Below, piece by piece: positions 1 through 6,762 of a stretch of DNA of 13,672 nucleotides (position 1 is its first letter; each line of letters opens with the position of its first letter). This DNA comes from HRBIN29 sp034431815 (GTDB lineage: Bacteria > Chloroflexota > Dehalococcoidia > Tepidiformales > Tepidiformaceae): NCBI GenBank assembly GCA_034431815.1, contig DAOUCS010000066.1:1-13672 (forward strand), given 5' to 3'. Made by a program: the position numbers and the translations under genes. Under the pieces are notes generated by a model, which saw only the letters and a list, made by a program, of their open reading frames with translations, did no database searches and had not been told where the DNA came from.

Positions 1-1471
1 CGAGCGGACCGACCCGCTGCCCGAAGCGTGCCCGCTCGCGGGCAAGCGCCTCACGCATCGCCTCGCGGTGAGCGGAGAGGTGCCACTCGGCAGCGGGGTG
101 ATTCCGGAACGGCGCCGCGCGCACCGGCGGCGGCTCCGCCGCCGGCGGCTGCGGCGGCCGAAGCACTTCCTCGGGGTCGGCCGATTCGAACTTATGCACG
201 ATCCACGATTCGTTGGCGGTGTTTTCGAGCAGGCGGCGTACGAGGTATCCCATGCCGGGGATGAGTTCGCCAACGGGCACGTAGACCCGGGTCCGGTATC
301 CCAGCGCTGAAACCGCCCGCCGCAAGCCTTCAGCCATCCCGTACAGCATCTGGAACTCGAGCGCCTCGGAAGGGAGACCAGCCTCCTCGGCGCGGACCAT
401 GGCTTGAGCGATGCTGCGCGGGTTGTGGGTGCCGAAGGCCGGGCGGAGATGCGGCCATGCCCGCAGCAGACGCTCCGTGCAGCGCTCAAAGTTCCAATCG
501 GTGGCCGACTTCTCCTCGAACACCGGGACGGGGTGCCCGAGCTGACGGGCAACGACCCGCTCTTCGTCCCAATAGGCGCCCTTCACGAGGCGCACCGCGA
601 TGGAATGTCCCGTGCGCCGCGCAAGGTCTTCGAGCCATTCGAGGACGTCGAGCGCGTCGCGGAGGTAGGCCTGAACCACGATTCCGGCACCCTCCCACCC
701 TTCGAGCCCGTCGGCCGAGAGGGCATCGGCGAAGACCCGATGCACCAGGTCGCGGTAGCGATACTGCTCCATATCGACGTAGATCCCCGCGCCGAACTCT
801 TTCGCCCGTCGGAGAATGGGGAGCAGGCGCGGCAGGATGTCCCGCGAGACTGCCTCCGGCGCCGCCGGTTCGAAATGGGGTGTGAGCGCCGAGAGCTTGA
901 CGGAGATGTTCGGCGTCCGGGCGAAGTCCGGGGCGTTCCACGCGGTGCTCGCGGCTGCGATGGTTTCTTGCAGCCGGAGGTAGCGGTCGCGGTAGGCATT
1001 CGCTTCACGGGCGGAGAGGGTGGCCTCGCCGAGGACGTCGAGGGTCGACGCCACTCCGGACTCTGCAAGTGCGCGGAGCTTCGGCAGGGCGTCCTGGGCG
1101 TCGCGGCCGGCGATGAAACGGTCGGCCATCGCGAAAACTCCCTGCCGCACGACCCTCGAGAGGACGGGGCGGAATGGGCGCTGCCCACCCACACGGGTGC
1201 CGAGCGCGACCGGCGCCGGGGCGCCGTCTCGGAAGTACTGGCGCACGTGGTCGGCGACGGCCTGGGCGCTCCGCAGGGCAGGAAGGACATCGACAAAGCG
1301 GAGGAGCTTGACACGGAAGGCCGGGTCTCGCGTGGCCCATTCGAATAGGCGCTCCTGCCACCAGGCCGGCGAGAGGTGGAGCAGCCGCTGGGGCTCCACC
1401 TCGGCGAGCAGGCGGCGGCCGCGCTCCTGGATGCGGCGCTCGAGTGCATCGCCGTCGGGCGTGGAAGCCAC
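1..1471 (-). CDS. putA: Bifunctional proline dehydrogenase / P5C dehydrogenase (PutA), 3' end outside window
   Basis: Oxidises proline to pyrroline-5-carboxylate with FAD; the second domain would oxidise glutamate semialdehyde to glutamate with NAD. 490 residues are visible. A helical N-terminal region (about 1-180) precedes the PRODH barrel, with SVKLSAL (K192), VDMEQYRYRD (D233), VRLVKGAYWDEE (R294, Y300), FGTHNPRS near 347 and PVGELIPGMGYLVRRLLEN (R412, R413). A proline-rich linker (about 439-450) leads to FRNHPAAEW, which resembles the start of the aldehyde-dehydrogenase domain; most of that domain lies beyond base 1. No N-terminal ribbon-helix-helix DNA-binding domain is present, so autorepression as in E. 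coli PutA is not expected. The start is GTG at 1471; an in-frame TAG nine bases upstream limits extension. There is no Shine-Dalgarno, but TAGAAT lies six bases before GTG, suggesting a leaderless mRNA. The gene is divergent from the aminotransferase. The PRODH call is very secure; the bifunctional call rests on the short C-terminal piece. Confidence 0.93.
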   Translation of the reverse strand, partial: MASTPDGDALERRIQERGRRLLAEVEPQRLLHLSPAWWQERLFEWATRDPAFRVKLLRFVDVLPALRSAQAVADHVRQYFRDGAPAPVALGTRVGGQRPFRPVLSRVVRQGVFAMADRFIAGRDAQDALPKLRALAESGVASTLDVLGEATLSAREANAYRDRYLRLQETIAAASTAWNAPDFARTPNISVKLSALTPHFEPAAPEAVSRDILPRLLPILRRAKEFGAGIYVDMEQYRYRDLVHRVFADALSADGLEGWEGAGIVVQAYLRDALDVLEWLEDLARRTGHSIAVRLVKGAYWDEERVVARQLGHPVPVFEEKSATDWNFERCTERLLRAWPHLRPAFGTHNPRSIAQAMVRAEEAGLPSEALEFQMLYGMAEGLRRAVSALGYRTRVYVPVGELIPGMGYLVRRLLENTANESWIVHKFESADPEEVLRPPQPPAAEPPPVRAAPFRNHPAAEWHLSAHREAMREALARERARFGQRVGPL

Positions 1472-1477
1472 GCCGTC

Positions 1478-1483
1478 ATTCTA
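1478..1483 (-). promoter_or_regulatory. Candidate leaderless -10 box of putA
   Basis: TAGAAT on the minus strand, separated by exactly six bases (gacggc) from the GTG start. This places transcription initiation at or next to the start codon. No convincing -35 box is visible. The same spacing occurs at three other genes in the window. Confidence 0.5.
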
Positions 1484-1505
1484 TGCGCCGGGGCGGCCGC
1501 CGGCG

Positions 1506-1534
1506 TTGCGGCGGGTCATCGCGGAGCGCAGAAT
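1506..1534 (+). promoter_or_regulatory. Possible promoter of the class III aminotransferase gene
   Basis: TTGCGG (1506-1511), a 17-base spacer and CAGAAT (1529-1534) resemble sigma-70 -35 and -10 boxes. Both matches are only partial. Transcription would start near 1541, leaving about 11 bases of leader with GAGGG at 1541-1545. Weak call in GC-rich sequence. Confidence 0.3.
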
Positions 1535-1551
1535 GCGGCCGAGGGACCAGG

Positions 1552-2901
1552 ATGGCAACGCACCCGCGCCTGCGCCGGCGGCCGGCGCTCTGGCTCCAGA
1601 ATCAGCCCCTTGATGCCTTCGAGCGGGACGACCCGCCCCTCGTCATCGATCGCGGGGAGGGGATCTACCTCTGGGATCGGGAGGGGCGCCGGTACATCGA
1701 TGCTCTCTCGGGCCTGTGGGTTGTGGCCGCTGGGCACGGCCGCGCGGAACTCGCCGCCGCAGCGGCCGAGCAGGCCAGGCGTCTGGCGTACGCGAACACC
1801 TTCGCGTACGCGACCGAGCCCGCTCTGGAACTCGCTGAGGAGCTGGCGAAGCTCGCCCCTCCTGGCATCAGCCGTGTTCACTTTGCCAATTCGGGGTCGG
1901 AGGCCGTCGAACTCGCGCTGAAGATCGCGAAGCAGTACCACTACAACCGCGGCGAGGGGAAGCGGTTCAAGGTGATCTCCCGCATCGGGTCGTACCACGG
2001 GCAAACGGCCGGCGCCCTCAGCGTCAACGGCGCGAGCTACGCCGTGCGGCCGCCGTTCGAGCCGCTCGTCCCGGGGAGCGTCCGCGTCCCAGGGGTGAAC
2101 TGCGCACACTGCCCGTATGAGAAGACGTATCCCTCATGCAACGTCTACTGCGCCCGCGCCATCGCGGGGTTCATCGAGGCGGAACGCCCGGAAACGGTCG
2201 CCGCGGTCATCGCCGAGCCCATCTCCATCGCCAACGGGAACTTCGTCCCCCCTGCGGAGTACTGGCGCACCCTCCGGGAGGTGTGCGACGCCTACGGCGT
2301 GCTGCTCATTGCCGATGAGGTCATCAACGGGTTCGGGCGGACCGGACGGTGGTGGGGGGTCGACCACTTCGGAGTCGTGCCCGACCTGATGACGGTGGCC
2401 AAGCAGCTCAGCTCGGGCTACGCACCCATCGGCGCGGTTCTCGTGCACGAACGAGTGGCGACGGCCTTCGAGGGAGGCCCGGAGCGGGCGTTCATGAGCG
2501 GGCTCACCTTCGCCGGGCATCCGGTGTCCTGCGCGGTGGCGAGGGCGAACCTCGGCATCCTGCAGCGCGAACGGCTGCCAGAACGGGCCGATTTCGTCGG
2601 TGCTCACTTGGGCGCGCGGCTGCGCGAGATCGCCCGCGGGCGGCGGGTGGTGGCGGATGTGCGCGGCGTGGGCCTGCTCTGGGCGCTCGAGATCGTCAGG
2701 GATAGAGACAGTGGCGAACCCTTCCCGAACCGCGAGCTCTCGCAGTGGCTCGAGTCAGCGCTGCGCCGACGGGGGCTGTTGACCCGCGCCGGAACCCTCC
2801 TCTACCTCGCCCCGCCGCTAATCACCGACCGTGAGGAGGCGGACGCCATCGCCGACATCGTCGACGATACGCTGGCCGAGCTCGAGCGGAGCGGCCTGTA
2901 G
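1552..2901 (+). CDS. Class III PLP-dependent aminotransferase
   Basis: A 449-residue fold-type I, class III (omega) aminotransferase that moves an amino group from an amine or omega-amino acid to an oxo acid, probably in the cytoplasm. Visible landmarks are FANSGSEAVELALK (114-116 in the phosphate-binding region), SYHGQT near 147-152, LLIADEVINGFGRTG with the PLP-ring aspartate D255, and TVAKQLSSGY with Schiff-base lysine K284. Length is normal for the family. A cysteine cluster, C184-x2-C187-x8-C196-x3-C200, interrupts the large domain (NCAHCPYEKTYPSCNVYC); related enzymes carry similar insertions and it might bind metal. The ATG at 1552 puts the N-terminus just ahead of the usual PALWLQNQ region and has GAGGG about six bases upstream; an earlier in-frame ATG at 1444 would add a basic, low-complexity stretch overlapping putA. 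Substrate cannot be fixed from sequence; beta-alanine, GABA, taurine or polyamines are possible. Being divergent from putA hints at amino-acid catabolism. Confidence 0.92.
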   Translation: MATHPRLRRRPALWLQNQPLDAFERDDPPLVIDRGEGIYLWDREGRRYIDALSGLWVVAAGHGRAELAAAAAEQARRLAYANTFAYATEPALELAEELAKLAPPGISRVHFANSGSEAVELALKIAKQYHYNRGEGKRFKVISRIGSYHGQTAGALSVNGASYAVRPPFEPLVPGSVRVPGVNCAHCPYEKTYPSCNVYCARAIAGFIEAERPETVAAVIAEPISIANGNFVPPAEYWRTLREVCDAYGVLLIADEVINGFGRTGRWWGVDHFGVVPDLMTVAKQLSSGYAPIGAVLVHERVATAFEGGPERAFMSGLTFAGHPVSCAVARANLGILQRERLPERADFVGAHLGARLREIARGRRVVADVRGVGLLWALEIVRDRDSGEPFPNRELSQWLESALRRRGLLTRAGTLLYLAPPLITDREEADAIADIVDDTLAELERSGL

Positions 2902-2939
2902 GGGGTACGGAGCACATACGACCTTGCCGACCCCTAGGG
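2899..2939. repeat. Imperfect inverted repeat between aminotransferase and CheW-like genes
   Basis: TAGGGGGT (2899-2906, including the aminotransferase stop codon) is nearly complementary to ACCCCTA (2930-2936), with a loop of about 23 bases. The right arm lies inside the perfect 8-base palindrome CCCTAGGG (2932-2939), directly before the CheW-like start. There is no T-tract, so an intrinsic terminator is unlikely; an operator or chance are alternatives. Confidence 0.3.
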
Positions 2940-2941
2940 TG

Positions 2942-3391
2942 ATGGCCGAATTCGATACCGTCTGGGTCTTCTTCCGTGTAGGGGCTGTGCCCTGCGCGCT
3001 CCCCGCCAGCGCCGTCGAAAGCGTGGAGCGGGAGCTCGCCGTGACCTCCGCAGCGGGTGCTCCAAAATTTGTCGCCGGACTCGCCGTCGTGCGGGGCCAC
3101 ACCGTGCCAGTGGTGGATCTCCACCACCTCTTCGGACAGCCAGGGCCGCCTTCTGGCGGGAACTACCTGGTGGTCCGCGTGCCCTCGGGCGTCCGCGCAG
3201 CACTCTGGGTCAGCGACACGGAGGACATCGAGCGCGTCGAGCCCGGGTCCTTCCAGCCGCTCACCGTACCGGGAGGGCGAAGCCGGTTCTCCCGGCGGGT
3301 CATCGTGCGCGAAGACGGCCGGCCGTGGCTGGCGTTGGACGCGGAGCGGCTGGTGGGGAAAGGCGCACAGAAGGCGGCGCGGGCAGCCTAG
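2942..3391 (+). CDS. CheW-like domain protein
   Basis: A 149-residue single-domain protein of the CheW family, the cytoplasmic SH3-like adaptor that links chemoreceptors to the CheA kinase. The pattern fits: VFFRVGAVPCALPASAVESV (residues 9-28), then GAPKFVAGLAVVRGHTVPVVDLHHLFG (39-65), the conserved part in which CheW proteins recognise an imported region and define VDL, then ALWVSDTEDI (87-96) and a C-terminal WLALDAERL (129-137). It starts 40 bp after the aminotransferase on the same strand and may be co-transcribed with it. No other chemotaxis gene (cheA, mcp, cheY) is present here, so its partner is unknown. It ends with a basic alanine-rich tail (KGAQKAARAA). The ATG at 2942 is chosen because the fold begins nine residues later. 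No good Shine-Dalgarno is visible. Confidence 0.8.
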   Translation: MAEFDTVWVFFRVGAVPCALPASAVESVERELAVTSAAGAPKFVAGLAVVRGHTVPVVDLHHLFGQPGPPSGGNYLVVRVPSGVRAALWVSDTEDIERVEPGSFQPLTVPGGRSRFSRRVIVREDGRPWLALDAERLVGKGAQKAARAA

Positions 3392-3396
3392 CCGGC

Positions 3397-4371
3397 TCAG
3401 GGGCAGGGCACGTACGCGTCGCCCTCCCGGCGGACGAGCCCACGCTCTTCGAGGAGGTCGAGGTGCCCCTGGATCGACGGCAGCACCTGCCAGAAGCGGC
3501 GTTCCAGCGCGCGGGGGTAGGCGCGGGCCGCGAGCTCGAACGGTGTGGCACGCCCCACCTCGCGGAGGCCCGCGAGGACTCGCTCCGTACGCGCCTCGAT
3601 TGCGCCGATGGCAGCGTCGACGGCCTCGGTCACGTCGTCGAATGGCTCCCCATGGCCGGGGAAGCAGCGAGTGAACGCCGAATCGCGCAGGGTGCGCAGG
3701 GCGTCGAAGAAGCGCGGCAGGCTCCGGAAGCGGACGGGGCCGCCCTCGGCCGGGTCGAGCTGAATCCCCGGAGTTGGCGTGAACCCCTTGAGCAACTGGT
3801 CGCCGGAAAAGAGCCAGCCCTCCCTTGGTTCGACGATGACCACCGTTCCAGGGGTGTGCCCCGGGAGATGCCGCACCTCGAGGCCGTTCGGCAATCCGAG
3901 GGGATACGGTCGGGGCGCGAAGGGATCGTAGCGCAGGCCGCTCGGGTGGCGGGCACGAGGCCCGGCGGCCGGGTACCCCTCGGCACGCTGCCACCGTTCC
4001 GCGACCGCACGGCGCCGCTCCAGCGCATCGACGACGCTTGCAGCGACTTCAGGCGGCGCTCCGCAGGTTTCGACGAACTCGATGAGGACACGCCAGCCGT
4101 CGCCCCTGGGCACGAGAGTGCCCACGAGGTGGTGGTCGAGCGGGTGGAGGAACACCGGAACCCCCAGTGCGGTCCACCGTGCGCCGAGCCCCGCGTGGTC
4201 GGCGTGGCCGTGGCTGACGGCGACGGCGCGAACGCCGGGGGCTTCTCGGGCGAGGGCCTCCCACGCCCCCGCGTAGTCGGGGCCGGCGTCCACGAGGACG
4301 GCGCCCTCCGGGCCCTGCACGAGGTAGAGGCTGTTGTCGGCGAGGGCGAGCCGCGTGACGCCGAGCGCCAT
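3397..4371 (-). CDS. MBL-fold metallo-hydrolase with C-terminal winged-helix-like region
   Basis: A 324-residue metallo-beta-lactamase-fold hydrolase, probably binding two metal ions. The ligand motifs are complete: SHGHADH (H54, H56, D58, H59), LPGHTPGT (H172), SGD (D191) and FPGHGEPF (H240). VLVDAGPD near 25-32 is the usual second-strand motif. The C-terminal part (about 255-324) contains helices and a basic turn, RALERRFWQVLPSIQGHLDL then LVRREGDAY, like the winged-helix tail of LACTB2-type members. Substrate is not determinable; the subgroup includes thioesterases, nucleases and lactonases. ATG at 4371 is preferred because the fold starts at once; an upstream in-frame ATG at 4500 would run through the TPP riboswitch region on the opposite strand. 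TACACT lies six bases before the ATG, suggesting a leaderless mRNA. It converges on the CheW-like gene with a 5-bp gap. Confidence 0.9.
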   Translation of the reverse strand: MALGVTRLALADNSLYLVQGPEGAVLVDAGPDYAGAWEALAREAPGVRAVAVSHGHADHAGLGARWTALGVPVFLHPLDHHLVGTLVPRGDGWRVLIEFVETCGAPPEVAASVVDALERRRAVAERWQRAEGYPAAGPRARHPSGLRYDPFAPRPYPLGLPNGLEVRHLPGHTPGTVVIVEPREGWLFSGDQLLKGFTPTPGIQLDPAEGGPVRFRSLPRFFDALRTLRDSAFTRCFPGHGEPFDDVTEAVDAAIGAIEARTERVLAGLREVGRATPFELAARAYPRALERRFWQVLPSIQGHLDLLEERGLVRREGDAYVPCP

Positions 4372-4377
4372 GCGGCG

Positions 4378-4383
4378 AGTGTA
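4378..4383 (-). promoter_or_regulatory. Candidate leaderless -10 box of the MBL hydrolase gene
   Basis: TACACT on the minus strand, six bases (cgccgc) before the ATG at 4371. The spacing is the same as at putA, ruvC and the gene at 9390. The -35 region is not recognisable. The divergent thiamin-operon promoter starts only 15 bp away at 4398. Confidence 0.5.
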
Positions 4384-4397
4384 CCGAGTAATCCCGG

Positions 4398-4426
4398 TTG
4401 ACCAGCAGGGAGCTGGGGCGTAGCGT
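4398..4426 (+). promoter_or_regulatory. Promoter of the thiamin-precursor uptake operon
   Basis: TTGACC (4398-4403), a 17-base spacer and TAGCGT (4421-4426) form a reasonable sigma-70 promoter. Transcription would begin near 4433, about 22 bases before the riboswitch P1 helix, which is a typical arrangement. A second TTGACC at 4426-4431 has no partner -10 box. Confidence 0.55.
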
Positions 4427-4454
4427 TGACCCCGACAACTGAAGAGCGCCAGCA

Positions 4455-4542
4455 GCCGCTGGGGGGGCCGGAACGGCTGAGATCCTCGAACGAGGACCAC
4501 CCCGGAACCTGATCTCGGTAATGCGAGCGTAGGGAATGCGGC
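4455..4542 (+). ncRNA. TPP riboswitch (THI element)
   Basis: The conserved THI-box segments occur in order: CTGAGA (4477-4482), a P3 hairpin TCCTCG-AA-CGAGGA (4483-4496), then ACC and CCC, GAACCTGATC (to 4514), a P4 stem CTCG/CGAG closing GGTAATGC, and GCGTAGGGAA (4527-4536). P1 is formed by GCCGC (4455-4459) and GCGGC (4538-4542). The aptamer binds thiamin pyrophosphate. It lies upstream of a DUF77-ThiXYZ operon, so binding of TPP should shut off thiamin-precursor uptake. A terminator hairpin 20 bases downstream makes transcription attenuation the likely mechanism. Confidence 0.96.
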
Positions 4543-4562
4543 ATGGAACGAGGCTTCGGCAG

Positions 4563-4600
4563 GCGGCCACGTGCGCTCATTCCGTGGCCGCTTCTCTTTC
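4563..4600 (+). terminator. Riboswitch-controlled intrinsic terminator
   Basis: GCGGCCACG (4563-4571) and CGTGGCCGC (4583-4591) form a perfect 9-bp stem with an 11-base loop, followed by TTCTCTTTC (4592-4600). It sits between the TPP aptamer and the first gene. The P1 3' strand GCGGC (4538-4542) is identical to the first five bases of the left arm, and GCCGC occurs both in P1 (4455-4459) and the right arm (4587-4591). P1 can therefore exchange pairing with the terminator: TPP closes P1 and frees the right arm for termination; without TPP, GCGGC of P1 can capture the right arm and prevent it. Confidence 0.85.
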
Positions 4601-4639
4601 GCGGCCCCCAGGGCACAGCTGGCGCCGACGAGGGCCGCG

Positions 4640-4954
4640 ATGATCGCTGAAATTCAATGCCTTCCCACACCTGCGGGCGACGAAGCCCGTCCGTACGCCG
4701 TCATCGAAGCTGCTATCGCCGCCATCGAGGGATTCGGGCTCCGAACTGAAGTAGGAGCGCTGGGGACCACCGTCGAGGGTCCGCCGGACGCGGTGTGGGC
4801 CGCCGTCCGGGCGGCCCACGAGGCTTGCCTTCGCGCCGGAGCAGAACGCGTAGTCACGCTCGTGAAGGTGGAGGAATCGCGCGATGGCGGCCCGACAATC
4901 GACGCGCTCACCGAGCGGTACCGCAGGAGCGCCGGCGATGCGCAGCGCGGTTGA
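4640..4954 (+). CDS. DUF77 / MTH1187-family thiamin-binding protein
   Basis: A 104-residue small ferredoxin-like protein of the DUF77 family, whose members bind thiamin or related hydroxymethylpyrimidine compounds. The start MIAEIQCLPT, the helix YAVIEAAIAAIEGFGLRTEV (19-38), the signature LGTTVEG (41-47) and VVTLVKVEESRDG (71-83) fit along its length. It has no signal peptide, so it is cytoplasmic. It is the first gene after the TPP riboswitch, so thiamin control is well supported. A soluble sensor, carrier or salvage role has been suggested for the family; which applies here is not known. GAGGG (4630-4634) lies five bases before the ATG; an upstream in-frame start at 4571 lies within the terminator hairpin and is rejected. 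The end overlaps the permease start by 17 bp. Confidence 0.88.
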   Translation: MIAEIQCLPTPAGDEARPYAVIEAAIAAIEGFGLRTEVGALGTTVEGPPDAVWAAVRAAHEACLRAGAERVVTLVKVEESRDGGPTIDALTERYRRSAGDAQRG

Positions 4955-5744
4955 ACGGACGACTGCGCGGGCGGCCGCGGCCGCCAGCGATTACGGGCCG
5001 CCAGCGCTCTTCCTCGCGGCTCTGGTTGCGGGTTGGGAAGTCGCCGTCCGCGTCCTCGATGTCGCCCCGTACATCCTGCCCGCCCCGAGCCGCATCTGGG
5101 ACGCCTTCCTGCGAACGCGCGGCACGCTCCCCGAGCACATCATCACCACCCTCCGCGAAGCCGTCCTCGGTATCGGCTACGGTGCGGCCGTCGGCGCGGG
5201 CCTCGCCGTGGCGCTCGCCGGGGTGCCGCTCCTCCGGCGCGTCCTGTACCCCGTGCTCGTCACCTCGCAGACGATCCCCATGATTGTCCTCGCCCCCATC
5301 CTCATCGTTTGGTTCGGCTTCGGCGAGACGCCCAAGGTCGTGCTGGTGGCCCTCTGGGTGTTCTTCCCTGTCACAGTTTCCATGACCGATGGCCTCCTCG
5401 GCGCGGACCGGGAGCTTATCGGCCTCGTGCGAAGCATGGGCGGCACCCGCTGGGATGTACTTCGCCACGTTCTCATCCCCTCGGCACTCCCGGCGCTCTT
5501 CGCCGGCTTGAAGATCTCGGCGACGTACTCGGTGGCGGCGGCAGTCATCGCCGAATACATGGGGGCGCAATCGGGCCTGGGGCTGTACATCAGCCGCTCG
5601 GCCGCCTCCTTCCGAACCGACCAGATGTTCGTGGCCATCGGCATCATCGCCGCGGCGAGCATCGCCCTCTTCACGCTGGTCCACCTCGCTGCTCGGTTGA
5701 TGACGCCGTGGATGTATCTCGAAACCCGAGGAGGGAAGGGATGA
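4938..5744 (+). CDS. thiX: ABC transporter permease, ThiX-like
   Basis: A 268-residue inner-membrane permease of the SsuC/TauC/ThiX group, for uptake of a thiamin pyrimidine precursor (inferred from the riboswitch and partner genes). Hydrophobic segments lie near 22-40, 72-95, 103-125, 133-150, 195-212 and 228-252. The EAA loop that docks on the ATPase is clear at about 159-192 (ELIGLVRSMGGTRWDVLRHV, then LIPSALPALFAGLK). ATG at 4938 is chosen because AGGAG (4924-4928) lies nine bases upstream and the alternative at 4884 would add 18 non-hydrophobic residues. It overlaps DUF77 by 17 bp and thiY by the ATGA junction at 5741-5744, so the genes should be translated together. The N-terminus is alanine-rich but has no signal peptide, as usual. 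Confidence 0.92.
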   Translation: MRSAVERTTARAAAAASDYGPPALFLAALVAGWEVAVRVLDVAPYILPAPSRIWDAFLRTRGTLPEHIITTLREAVLGIGYGAAVGAGLAVALAGVPLLRRVLYPVLVTSQTIPMIVLAPILIVWFGFGETPKVVLVALWVFFPVTVSMTDGLLGADRELIGLVRSMGGTRWDVLRHVLIPSALPALFAGLKISATYSVAAAVIAEYMGAQSGLGLYISRSAASFRTDQMFVAIGIIAAASIALFTLVHLAARLMTPWMYLETRGGKG

Positions 5745-6739
5745 AGCGACGGATCGCGCTACTGGCCTTGACGCTGCTCGCCGCGGCCTTCATGGCTGCC
5801 TGCGGCGGCGATGGCGAAGAGGGGGAGGAGCTTCGGCGGGTGACGCTGATGCTCGACTGGACCCCGAACACCAACCACACGGGCATCTACGTGGCCAAGG
5901 AGAAGGGCTGGTACGCCGAAGAGGGGCTCGACGTGCAGATCGTCGAGCCGGCGGAAGCGGGCGTGAACCAGGTGGTGGGCGCTGGCCGGGCTGACTTCGG
6001 CATTTCGTTCCAAGAACAAGTCATCCCGGCGCGAGAGCAGGGCGTGCCCGTCGTCTCTATCGCCGCCATCATCCAGCACAACACCTCGAGCCTCGCCTCG
6101 CTGGCTGAACGGAACATCACTCGGCCGCGCGACCTGGAGGGGAAGACCTACGGCGGCTTCGGCGGTGCGCTCGAACGGGAGATCATCAGCCGCCTGGTCG
6201 CCTGCGACGGCGGAGACCCCTCGAAGGTGAAGTTCGTCGAAGTAGGAAACGTCGACTACCTCGTGGGCATGGACCGCGGCGACTACGACGTCGTGTGGAT
6301 CTTCGACGGCTGGGAAGGCATCCGCTTCGCTGAAATCGAGAAGCGGAAGATGAACTTCATCCGCTTCATCGACCACACGGATTGCATCCCCGACTGGTAC
6401 ACGCCACTCATCATCACCAGCGAGCGCATGATCGCGGACGAGCCGGAGGTCGTGCGGGCGTTCATGCGGGCGACGGCGAGGGGGTACCAGTTCGCCATCG
6501 ACCACCCCGACGAGGCAGCCGACATCCTGCTGAAGGCCGTGCCCGAGCTCGACCCGCAGCTGGTGAAGCTGAGCGCCGAATTCTTGGCGAAGAAGTACAC
6601 AGAACCAGGCCGGCCCTGGGGCCTGCAGGACGAGAAGGTTTGGGTCGACTTCGAGCGCTTCCTCCGGCAGGCGAAGCTCACCAGCCAAGCCGTCGATGTG
6701 AGCAAGGCGTACACGAACGACTTCCTGCCGCGGGACTGA
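5741..6739 (+). CDS. thiY: ThiY-like substrate-binding lipoprotein (NMT1/THI5 family)
   Basis: A 332-residue periplasmic or surface-anchored solute-binding protein. The N-terminus is a lipoprotein signal: KRR, a hydrophobic stretch and the lipobox FMAAC with lipidated C21, followed by an acidic spacer. The mature protein begins with LMLDWTPNTNHTGIYVAKEK (37-56), typical of ThiY and of the yeast Thi5 pyrimidine-synthesis family, then GWYAEEGLDVQIVEP and ADFGISFQEQ (84-93). It lacks the cysteine-rich CCCFC motif of Thi5 enzymes and sits among transporter genes, so binding rather than synthesis is the role. Known ThiY proteins bind formyl-aminopyrimidine; hydroxymethylpyrimidine or a related compound is equally possible. 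Aromatic residues W187, W191 and W219/Y220 could line the pocket (inference). GGAGGGAAGGG directly upstream gives a strong ribosome site, and ATG overlaps the thiX stop. Confidence 0.93.
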   Translation: MKRRIALLALTLLAAAFMAACGGDGEEGEELRRVTLMLDWTPNTNHTGIYVAKEKGWYAEEGLDVQIVEPAEAGVNQVVGAGRADFGISFQEQVIPAREQGVPVVSIAAIIQHNTSSLASLAERNITRPRDLEGKTYGGFGGALEREIISRLVACDGGDPSKVKFVEVGNVDYLVGMDRGDYDVVWIFDGWEGIRFAEIEKRKMNFIRFIDHTDCIPDWYTPLIITSERMIADEPEVVRAFMRATARGYQFAIDHPDEAADILLKAVPELDPQLVKLSAEFLAKKYTEPGRPWGLQDEKVWVDFERFLRQAKLTSQAVDVSKAYTNDFLPRD

Positions 6740-6762
6740 GACGCTCCGCGTAAGGTGGAAGG

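Noticed and set aside
404..1348. Long open frame on the plus strand opposite putA
   Set aside because: It is antisense to a well-matched proline dehydrogenase and its product shows no recognisable domain; it is a GC-rich codon shadow.
2822..3994. 390-codon minus-strand open frame spanning the CheW-like and MBL genes
   Set aside because: Arginine- and proline-rich product with no family resemblance, overlapping two well-supported genes in other frames.
5033..5740. Upstream in-frame extension of thiY to 5033
   Set aside because: It runs through the permease gene in another frame; the lipoprotein signal and strong ribosome site fix the start at 5741.
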